A stretch of 64,000 bases of DNA from NCBI RefSeq assembly GCF_900116515.1, contig NZ_FPBA01000025.1, positions 17,647 to 81,646 of the forward strand, in the 5' to 3' direction. Source of the stretch: Geodermatophilus amargosae (GTDB lineage: Bacteria; Actinomycetota; Actinomycetes; Mycobacteriales; Geodermatophilaceae). The translations under genes were made by a program, and so were the position numbers. Shown here piece after piece: positions 27,201-32,825 of this stretch; position 1 is the first letter of the stretch, and each line of letters opens with the position of its first letter. A model generated the notes under the pieces. It did no database searches. It saw nothing but the letters and a program-made list of their open reading frames with translations, and had not been told where the DNA came from.

Positions 27201-27370
27201 AGCTGCATGACCTGGCCGTCGGCGCGGCACGCGATGTACCTGGGCTCCTGGTACCCGGAGTCGGCGTACGCCCCGAGCAGTTCGGTGCCCTCGGCGAGGC
27301 GACGGACGTGGTGGTCGACCGGAGGCGCCGGCTCGTCAGCCAGGGTGCTCGGTTGCACGGTCTGCGTCAC
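24203..27370 (-). CDS. PqqD-like - M50 metalloprotease - polytopic - glutaminyl cyclase fusion
   Basis: 1055 residues. (1) Residues ~23-106: PqqD-like winged-helix domain (pattern ..LPELLYRVAESLDGHTVGQV..), the fold used to bind leader peptides in RiPP systems. (2) ~140-440: M50 (site-2-protease-like) membrane domain with zinc motif HECGH (212-216) and the distal LRFDGYYMLAD (Asp308) ligand. (3) ~455-800: a second block of many hydrophobic helices. (4) ~828-1052: a plant-type glutaminyl cyclase beta-propeller (PF05096 type), with HDPAAFTQGL, EGTGLEGRS, QLTWRDG, ANVWQTDELVRIDP and DAVLNGMA. This domain closes N-terminal Gln to pyroglutamate and follows the last helix, so it is probably outside. 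All nearby precursors place Gln right after the leader. GTG start at 27370 has a poor ribosome site. Confidence 0.88.
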   Translation of the reverse strand: MTQTVQPSTLADEPAPPVDHHVRRLAEGTELLGAYADSGYQEPRYIACRADGQVMQLPELLYRVAESLDGHTVGQVAADLSARLGRELTAEQVLYLVDERLRPVGLVAPEPTGAGNEGAAPPPVRADPLLGLRYRVDLVPERIARRIAVLFRPLFLRPVWMAAVAAFVAVDVAILAQGDLVGRLTASVTQFVHHPGLTLLLLALVLLSGGFHECGHTAACRFGGARPGAMGVGIYLVWPAFYSTVTDSYRLSRVGRLRTDLGGVYFNAIVMTAVGLAYLGTGQAWLLLAVFAMHLETTRQFLPLLRFDGYYMLADLVGVPDLFGYVGPVLKSLVPGRPADPRLKALRPRARRLIVLWVAVAVPVLAYYLVVLLLVLPRVLPVVWQAALAYGDEMQRALGQGDLPRVVLSVFQLVLFLVPWVGMVLILGMFWTLLRGIVVSWGWTWAAPGRWTAARRWAVPVGLGLLGAALVLRVTAVALSAPLSPAEARISASAAGALDVGRAAASDVGPGEAVVRDQLAAYAGLTGAFDRHPDVLSGGRELAVLSVLVLVTCLLLVSVVHHWRPVAVAVPLAAVTAMGPAVTTLATLGPAVVGAAWVAAGGTALALAARDRDDDRDGRVQLLHRLLGGVGAVAVAVGIATAPLLGIPLSVAAVLVVVRRGAGPAPVRWWTPLAVAAFGVTVLTALVAPVLLRTRAGTVLSLPEQQVLVVAALLVVAAVATMRELRWAAVVLGSLVVVALLPARGAVAVLPLAVCAAAVLAALAVHALVRRRAAERPHPLVRTALVAPAFLLVLVGALFVPAASPQAAEQYLTSRSTVASASDPEVPVLRAEVLAEVPHDPAAFTQGLELDGDVLYEGTGLEGRSELRELDPETGEVLRAVPLPGQVFGEGVTVAGDSVWQLTWRDGVVLEWDRATLTLRRQLPLVGEGWGLCADGARLVRSDGSDRLYFHDPDTFAETGSVAVTLRGTPVTRLNELECIGGEVWANVWQTDELVRIDPDTGAVTAVVNAAGLLDPQRRTDPDAVLNGMAALGDDEYLLTGKLWPVSFRVRLTPM

Positions 27371-27424
27371 CTGGTGCTCTCGTCCCCTCTCGGGCCGTGC
27401 CTTCGTGCGTCACCGGCCGGTGTC

Positions 27425-27470
27425 TGACGGAAGGGGGGCGACCGGTGTCCGGTCGCCCCCCTCCTCGTCA
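27425..27470 (-). terminator. Strong hairpin between precursor genes and processing enzyme
   Basis: GGGGGGCGACCGG (27433-27445) pairs perfectly with CCGGTCGCCCCCC (27449-27461) over a three-base loop; outer TGACG (27425-27429) and CGTCA (27466-27470) can extend the stem. It sits between the last small precursor (stop at 27525) and the start of the PqqD-M50-cyclase gene (27370). As an attenuator it would give abundant precursor and less enzyme, as in many peptide operons (inference). Confidence 0.72.
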
Positions 27471-27524
27471 GTGCGGTCCCGTCCCGTCGGGCCGTGGCCC
27501 GGGACCGCCGTCCAGACGTGCAGG

Positions 27525-27815
27525 TCAGCCGATGCCGGCGCCGCCGGCGCCACCATCGCCACCGGCGCCGCCGGTGGCCTCGGCAGCACCGGAGGTGGCG
27601 TTGCCCGTGGTGACCTCGTTGAACGCGGCGGCGTCGCCGAACACCGAGACGGCGGTTGCCGTCTGCGTGGCCACCGCCACGTTGGCGGCGAGCGAGAGCG
27701 CCAGGGCGGGGCCGCCCGCCCCGCCGGCGCCGCCGGCTCCGCCCAGACCACCGATGTTGATGGTCTGCATCGTGGTGCGCGCGGGCAGCAGGTCGACGTA
27801 CTGGTCCTCGAACAT
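27525..27815 (-). CDS. Small MFEDQY-leader glycine-rich precursor 1
   Basis: 96 residues from ATG 27815, with CCAGGAGGACCC directly upstream, a site identical in all three small genes. Leader MFEDQYVDLLPARTTM, then Gln17. The body runs TINIGGLGGAGGAGGAGG, an alanine/hydrophobic stretch LALSLAANVAVATQTATAVS, FGDAAAFNEVTTGNATSG, and a final GGAGGDGGAGGAGIG. There is no cysteine and no Sec signal. This copy is the most divergent of the three in the FGDA region. It lies immediately before the attenuator hairpin and the processing-enzyme gene. No described family is recognised; the layout (short, leader invariant, tandem paralogues, dedicated enzyme) is that of ribosomally made, processed precursors. 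Confidence 0.85.
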   Translation of the reverse strand: MFEDQYVDLLPARTTMQTINIGGLGGAGGAGGAGGPALALSLAANVAVATQTATAVSVFGDAAAFNEVTTGNATSGAAEATGGAGGDGGAGGAGIG

Positions 27816-27856
27816 GGGTCCTCCTGGGTGATCGGGGTGGTCGGTCATGCCGGGAC

Positions 27857-27913
27857 GGCCGGGGGGCACCAGGACGACGTCACGCACGCCACCTGCGCGG
27901 TGCTCCCCCGGCC
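27857..27913 (-). promoter_or_regulatory. Imperfect hairpin between precursors 1 and 2
   Basis: GGCCGGGGGGCACC (27857-27870) pairs with GGTGCTCCCCCGGCC (27899-27913) with one bulged base and a 28-base loop. It may stabilise the precursor-2 mRNA end or act as a weak terminator. Confidence 0.45.
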
Positions 27914-27925
27914 GGCCGCGTCAGG

Positions 27926-28225
27926 TCACTCGCCGCCGGCGATACCGGCGCCACCGGCGCCGCCTGCGCCGCCTGCGCCGCCGGTGGCGGTGGCGTCACC
28001 GGCGGTGGCGTCGCCAGTGGCGGCGATGTTCGCGGCGGTGGCGTCGCCGAAGCCCGAGACGGCGGTCGCCGTCTGGTTGGCCTCCACGAGGTTGAGCGCA
28101 GCCGACAGCGCCGCGGCGAAACCGCCGGCGCCGCCGTTACCACCGGTGCCGCCCACTCCCACCACCGTGACGGTCTGCATCGTGGTGCGGGCCGGCAGCA
28201 GCTCGACGTACTGGTCCTCGAACAT
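27926..28225 (-). CDS. Small MFEDQY-leader glycine-rich precursor 2
   Basis: 99 residues from ATG 28225 with the shared CCAGGAGGACCC ribosome site. Leader MFEDQYVELLPARTTM, Gln17, then TVTVVGVGGTGGNGGAGG, AAALSAALNLVEANQTATAVS, GFGDATAANIAATGDATAG, and GGAGGAGGAGGAGIAGGE at the end. Together with precursors 1 and 3 it defines a module: Gln + short beta-like run, GGxGG block, Ala-rich segment with N-x(4-5)-QTA, FGDATAAN..TGDATAG, GGxGG block. The body matches the repeating unit of the secreted 523-residue protein at 32.8-34.4 kb, which has a Sec signal in place of this leader. Function unknown; a self-assembling or surface role is a guess. Confidence 0.86.
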   Translation of the reverse strand: MFEDQYVELLPARTTMQTVTVVGVGGTGGNGGAGGFAAALSAALNLVEANQTATAVSGFGDATAANIAATGDATAGDATATGGAGGAGGAGGAGIAGGE

Positions 28226-28349
28226 GGGTCCTCCTGGTTGCTCTGTGTGGTCCGTGCTCAGGTCCGTGCAGGGACAGCCGGCGGGCGCCGCGGAGACGTC
28301 AAGGAGATCACCCACCCGGCGCCACACCGACCGACCACGTCAGGTCAGC

Positions 28350-28646
28350 TCAGCCGCTGATACCGGCGCCACCGGCACCACCGGCACCGCCGGCACCGCC
28401 CTCGGCGGTCGCGTCACCGGCGGTGGCGTCGCCGGTCACCGCGGCGTTCGCGGCGGTGGCGTCACCGAACACCGAAGCGGCCTCCGCCGTCTGGTCGGCG
28501 AACACGACGTTCGCGGCGGCCGACAGCGCGGCGGCGAAACCGCCGGCACCGCCGGCGCCACCCGCGCCACCCTCACCGAAGATGTCGATCGCCACCTGCA
28601 TGGTGGTGCGTGCGGGCAGCAGCTCGACGTACTGGTCCTCGAACAT
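28350..28646 (-). CDS. Small MFEDQY-leader glycine-rich precursor 3 (first gene of operon)
   Basis: 98 residues from ATG 28646 with the same CCAGGAGGACCC site. Leader MFEDQYVELLPARTTM and Gln17 are followed by VAIDIFGEGGAGGAGG, AAALSAAANVVFADQTAEAAS, VFGDATAANAAVTGDATAG and GGAGGAGGAGGAGISG. It is very close to precursor 2 in the Ala-rich and FGDATAAN parts and differs most in the six residues after Gln17, which is where the three small members vary. It is the promoter-proximal gene, facing the large LuxR-type regulator across a 658-bp intergenic region. Longer upstream frames to 28832 are rejected because the shared leader and ribosome site fix the start. Confidence 0.86.
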   Translation of the reverse strand: MFEDQYVELLPARTTMQVAIDIFGEGGAGGAGGAGGFAAALSAAANVVFADQTAEAASVFGDATAANAAVTGDATAGDATAEGGAGGAGGAGGAGISG

Positions 28647-29304
28647 GGGTCCTCCTGGTCGTCCGGTATGGCGGTCTTCGGACAGCAGTCGGGAGCATGG
28701 AAAACGGCCGCGAAATGGCCCGCCCGACGTTCCCCCAGCCCCGACCGGTCGCCGATCACCATCTGGCGTCGGCGGGCCCGACCATTTCACCGGACGCCTG
28801 CGGGGCGCAACCCGGGAATGACACATAGTCAAAGTCGATACCGACGAGCATGCCCGCGCACGCCCACGTCGAAAGGGCGCTCCACTGAGATCCCGGCAGT
28901 GGACTACGTAGAACAGCCGAGCACTCCACTGACACCGGGCAATCGGCGGCGGCTGTCGAGCAGGACGTGTGACCGCGCTGTGTCCCTGACGCTGCCACCA
29001 CGTGAGCGGCTGCAGTCGGCGAATGGCTTGGAGACGGCGCCATGATCACAATCTACCGCTCTCACCAGCGACTATGACTGTACGTGCGGTTACCGCTACG
29101 TACGCGGGCACGCCACGCGGCCAGCGCACGAACATGCGGGACACGGCACGGACACGAACGACCCCTGTGTCGTCACCCGGTGATCCACCCCCGTGGCCGG
29201 CCGGCCCCTCCGGAGGCGCCCCCGACAGCGGCGGGACGGCAGGCCGACGCGGTGACCTGCATGTTTCCGGAAAGTGATCGGCCGACTCTCCGAGTTGAGG
29301 GGCA
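28647..29304. promoter_or_regulatory. Divergent control region with a 24-bp near-palindrome
   Basis: No convincing gene in these 658 bp, which are less GC-rich than the surroundings. At 29080-29103 GTACGT-GCGGT-T-ACCGC-(T)-ACGTAC forms an almost perfect palindrome, interrupted only by a central base and one extra T. It lies about 200 bp upstream of the regulator start and 430 bp upstream of precursor 3, so it is a candidate operator for either gene. No convincing -35/-10 pair was identified. Confidence 0.5.
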
Positions 29305-32181
29305 ATGAGCGTCGCAACTCGTGGTGCTGAACTGTTGAACCGCCTCGGCGAGCCAGCTGCGAACAGCTCCCCGCCGAGACTCGTGCGGGCCATAAAGTGC
29401 TGCCCCGTGGGGGAGACGACGCGATTCCACGGGAACGGGCCGCCGAACGACGATCCCGGCTCCGGAAACGTCGATCCCCCCGGTCCCCCGCCCGGGCGGG
29501 GGACGCACCCCGGGGCGGAATGGGTCTTCGTCGAACGGGGCGGGGAGCTGCGCAGGCTCCTCGAGGGCGTCGACGGCGCCGAGCCCGCCGCCGTGGTGAT
29601 CTCCGGCCGACAGGGGGCGGGGCGGACCCGGCTGGCCCAGGAGGCCATCCGGGTGCTCCGTGCCCGGCGACGCGGCACCGAGTGGGTCACCTGCGCCCGG
29701 AGCACGGAGACCATCCCGCTCGGGGCACTTACCCACCTGGTGCCGGTCGGGGGGGTGTCATCGGATCCGACGGCGGCGTGGCTGGCCCTGGCCGCCACCC
29801 TCGACGCCTGCACGGAGCGGCACGGGCGCGTGGTCGTGGGGATCGACGACGCGCACCTGCTCGACGACCTGTCGGCCACCCTGGTGCACAAGCTGGTCCT
29901 CACACGCAAGGCCAGTGTGGTCCTCACCGTCCGCAGCGGCGCCCGGTCACCGGACGTCATCGCCGCCCTCTGGAAGGACGGGCTGGCCACGAGGGTCGAG
30001 CTCCCGCCGTGGTCTCGCGGCCAGGTCGACCGGCTGCTCACCTCCGTGCTGCACGGGACGGTGACCAGTCGCACGACGGAGTTCCTCTGGCACACCAGCC
30101 ACGGGAGCGTCGCCCACCTGCGCGAGCTGCTGGCGGCCGGCGCCGAGACCGGTCGCCTGCACGAGGTGGGCGGTGTCTGGCGCTGGGAGGGCGACCTCGA
30201 GCCGACGCAGCGGCTCCTCGACGTACTGCAGGTGGAGACCGGGGAGTTGGAACCCGACGGGCGAGCGGCGGCGGAGCTGCTGGCCGTCGGCGGTCCGCTG
30301 GACCTCACCGATCTCGTCGATCTCACCTCGTCGGAGGCGGTCGCCTCCCTGGAACGCCGGGGGATGGTGTCCGTCGAGGAGACGCCACACGGGCCGACCG
30401 CGCGCTTGACCGAACCCCTGCACGCGATCGGGCTCCGCGCCCAGCTGCCCCACGCGACCGCCCGACGCTTCCAGCTCCGCCTGGTCGGGACCGCCTCGGC
30501 GCGACGATGGACCGAGGAGGACCCCGTGCGGGCCGCGGAGCTCCTCCTGCAGACCGATGGCTCGACGGTCGCGGCCGACGTACTGCTCCGCGGCGCTCAG
30601 CAGGCCAGCGCGTCGGCGGACCACCGCACCGCCGAACGGCTGGCCCGGGTCGCGTTGGAGCGAGGGGCGGGCACCGCGGCCTCGGTCGTCCTCGCGGAGT
30701 CGCTCCGGTGGCAGGGACGCCCGGTGGAGGCCGAGTCCGCCGTGCGGCAGGCCCAGGTGGGCGCGGCCACCGATCAGGAGCAGCTCACCGTCACGAGGAG
30801 CCTCAACCGGTTCTACGGCCTCGGGTCGACCGAGGAGGTCGACGTCGCTGCTCCAGCAACCGAGCAGGACCTGGTGTCCGCGGTGCGGGCCCTGCTGCTG
30901 GTCTCCGCCGGACGACCGCGGGAGTCGCTCGACCTGACCGAGGGCGCCCGGAGCGATCCGCCCTCCCGGCTGTGGGCGTGTGCCGCGCGGACCGGCGCCC
31001 TCGCCGTCCTCGGCCGCGCCGACGAGGCGCTCGCCACCGCCGACCACGGGTGGACGGCGCTCGACGGGTGCGCGACGACGGTGGAGTCGTCGACCGCGCG
31101 GGCCGCGCTCGCCCACGCGGAAGTGGTGGCACTGGAGCTGTCCGGGCGGTTCGGGCAGGCGGTGCAGCGGGCCCACGAGCTGCACCGGGCCGCGCTGTCC
31201 CGGTCCGCCTGGGCCGGTGACGCGGTCTCCGCACTCGCCGTCGGCTCGGCGACGCTCGCGGCGGGCCGTCCGGCCGGTGCGGTCCGGTGGCTGGCGGAGG
31301 CGGCGACCGGGCTGGCCGACCGCGACCCGCTCGGGCTGCTCGCGTTGTGTCGGGCGCAGCTGGCCCAGGCCCACGCCCTGGCCGGGGACGAGGTCCGCGC
31401 CCGGCAGATCCTGGCGGTGCCCAGCCCCTCCGCGGTCACCGCGTTCAGGCCGGAGACCCAGCTCGCCCACGCCTGGACGGCGGCGCTGGGGAACCGCCTG
31501 GAGGACGCGCTCGCGGCAGCGCTGGAGGCGGCCTCGTCCGCGGCGGACATGCGGCAGCCGGCGGTGGAGGCTCGTGCCCTGCACGTCGTCGTCCGTCTCG
31601 GCGGGACGGGCGAGGCAGCCGGGCGGCTGCAGGAGCTGGCGAGAGAAGTCGGCGGCCCACTGTTCCGCACGTACGCCACTCACGCCGCCGCGCTGGCCGC
31701 CGGGCACGGGGACTCACTGGACGAGGTCGCCGGCGAGTTCGACTCGATGGGTGCCGGTGTCCTCGCCGCCGACGCCGCCGCGCAGGCGGCCGAGGCGCAC
31801 GCGGTCGAGGGCCGGCGACGCCGGGCGGCCACCTCCGCCGCGCGGGCCGGCGCTCTCGCACGAGCGGCAGGTGGGGTGTACTCCCCCGCCCTGCAGCGGG
31901 TGGGTCTGCGACCGCTCACCGCGCGGGAACGGCAGGTGGCGGCGTTGGCCGCCGAGGGGCTGAGCAACCTCGGCATCGCGCAGAAGCTGCAGCTGTCGGT
32001 CCGTACGGTCGAGACCCACCTCGCGCACGCCTACACCAAGCTCGGGATCAGCACCCGAACCGCGCTCACGGTCCCGTTGGTCACCGCTGCCCGTGGGTGG
32101 GTGCCGCTGCCGCGCACCAGTTCCCGACCAGGGATCGTCCAGCAGCCCGGGGAGCCGGGGCCGCCGAGACCACGGCAGTGA
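29305..32181 (+). CDS. Large ATP-binding LuxR-family (LAL) transcriptional regulator
   Basis: 958 residues from ATG 29305 (GAGGGG just upstream); a GTG at 29407 is a possible alternative because the first ~34 residues are not typical. An AAA/STAND ATPase module has P-loop GRQGAGRTRL (101-110) and Walker B VVVGIDDAHLL (~175-185). A long TPR-like helical region follows (~350-860). The C terminus (~870-914) is a LuxR/GerE helix-turn-helix, LTARERQVAALAAEGLSN..SVRTVETHLAHAY. LAL proteins switch on nearby operons in response to a ligand sensed by the large N-terminal part. Its divergent position next to the precursor operon makes it the likely activator (inference). Confidence 0.9.
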   Translation: MSVATRGAELLNRLGEPAANSSPPRLVRAIKCCPVGETTRFHGNGPPNDDPGSGNVDPPGPPPGRGTHPGAEWVFVERGGELRRLLEGVDGAEPAAVVISGRQGAGRTRLAQEAIRVLRARRRGTEWVTCARSTETIPLGALTHLVPVGGVSSDPTAAWLALAATLDACTERHGRVVVGIDDAHLLDDLSATLVHKLVLTRKASVVLTVRSGARSPDVIAALWKDGLATRVELPPWSRGQVDRLLTSVLHGTVTSRTTEFLWHTSHGSVAHLRELLAAGAETGRLHEVGGVWRWEGDLEPTQRLLDVLQVETGELEPDGRAAAELLAVGGPLDLTDLVDLTSSEAVASLERRGMVSVEETPHGPTARLTEPLHAIGLRAQLPHATARRFQLRLVGTASARRWTEEDPVRAAELLLQTDGSTVAADVLLRGAQQASASADHRTAERLARVALERGAGTAASVVLAESLRWQGRPVEAESAVRQAQVGAATDQEQLTVTRSLNRFYGLGSTEEVDVAAPATEQDLVSAVRALLLVSAGRPRESLDLTEGARSDPPSRLWACAARTGALAVLGRADEALATADHGWTALDGCATTVESSTARAALAHAEVVALELSGRFGQAVQRAHELHRAALSRSAWAGDAVSALAVGSATLAAGRPAGAVRWLAEAATGLADRDPLGLLALCRAQLAQAHALAGDEVRARQILAVPSPSAVTAFRPETQLAHAWTAALGNRLEDALAAALEAASSAADMRQPAVEARALHVVVRLGGTGEAAGRLQELAREVGGPLFRTYATHAAALAAGHGDSLDEVAGEFDSMGAGVLAADAAAQAAEAHAVEGRRRRAATSAARAGALARAAGGVYSPALQRVGLRPLTARERQVAALAAEGLSNLGIAQKLQLSVRTVETHLAHAYTKLGISTRTALTVPLVTAARGWVPLPRTSSRPGIVQQPGEPGPPRPRQ

Positions 32182-32216
32182 GGCGCGCCGAGGCATCCCG
32201 GCGGGCGGACGGACAG

Positions 32217-32261
32217 GTGGGCACGGCGAGGATCGGACCTGCGACCGCTCGCTCGTGAGGC
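32217..32261 (-). repeat. Degenerate copy of the 3' half of tRNA-Val (candidate att scar)
   Basis: 45 bp aligned to 34888-34932 of the intact tRNA-Val gene with 39 identities; all six differences are transitions. It covers the acceptor 3' strand, T arm, variable loop and most of the anticodon arm, in the same orientation as the real tRNA. This is the part normally duplicated by tRNA-targeting integrases. Confidence 0.75.
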
Positions 32262-32359
32262 CCCACGGGATCGACTCGGTACTCGACCGCTGGACGAGCC
32301 GAGGAGCCGGCCCGGGTCGCCAGGAGCGCTGTCATCGGCACCGGCCCGGTCACCGGTCC

Positions 32360-32401
32360 TGGTCACTGGTCACTGGTCACTGGTCACTGGTCACTGGTCA
32401 C
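32360..32401. repeat. Heptamer TGGTCAC repeated six times
   Basis: Six perfect head-to-tail copies, with degenerate related sequence just before. A simple-sequence tract in a non-coding spacer; could vary in copy number or bind a protein. No function assigned. Confidence 0.9.
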
Positions 32402-32825
32402 ACCCTCGACGCTCTCTGAGTCGGGGGGCGTCCTGCCGTCGACGACTGCGGCACCGGCAACCCCGACCTCACCTGTCCGAGACAGCTGCCTCTCGGCGAG
32501 GTCGGGCTCGACGGTTCCTCCCTCGCTGGACCGCGCTGCCGTGATCGCTGTCGCGGTCAGCGAGGCACTTCGCCCCGGGCGCTGGAAGCGGCTGCACCGA
32601 CGGGCAGCCGGCGCAACCCCGGCCGCGGGGCAGCCCTCCAGCGCCTACCAGGCTGTCGGCCAAGCCGAGGGATCCTGCCGGGCCCTTGGTCCCTGTCGGC
32701 CTCCTCGGCGTCGCCCCTACGGTCACCGCTACGCGTCACCGGCGCGCTCAGCGAGGGGTTGTCCTGCCGGCCACGCGGTCCGGGGCCTCGTCGCAGCCTG
32801 ATCTGCACGACGGAGGAAACGGACG

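Larger units (their letters stand above)
32182..32825. other. Gene-free spacer with integration scar and tandem repeats
   Basis: 644 bp with no credible coding sequence. It contains a 45-bp degenerate copy of the 3' half of tRNA-Val and six copies of a heptamer (both listed separately). The last part carries the ribosome site GGAGGAAAC (32812-32820) for the secreted repeat protein. Confidence 0.6.

Noticed and set aside
23723..27427. 1234-codon plus-strand open frame
   Set aside because: Antisense to the PqqD-M50-cyclase gene, which has clear domains and conserved motifs; the opposite reading is His/Asp/Arg/Gln low-complexity.
27525..28646. Lanthipeptide, thiopeptide or lasso precursor genes
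   Set aside because: Bodies contain no cysteine, and no lanthionine, YcaO or lasso cyclase genes are nearby. The only enzyme is the protease-cyclase fusion.
28756..29049. 97-codon minus-strand open frame in the regulator/precursor spacer
   Set aside because: No ribosome site, no domain and atypical composition; better read as regulatory DNA.
32182..32825. Small open frames in the spacer before the secreted repeat gene
   Set aside because: None has a ribosome site or recognisable sequence, and they cross the tRNA-half copy and the heptamer array.
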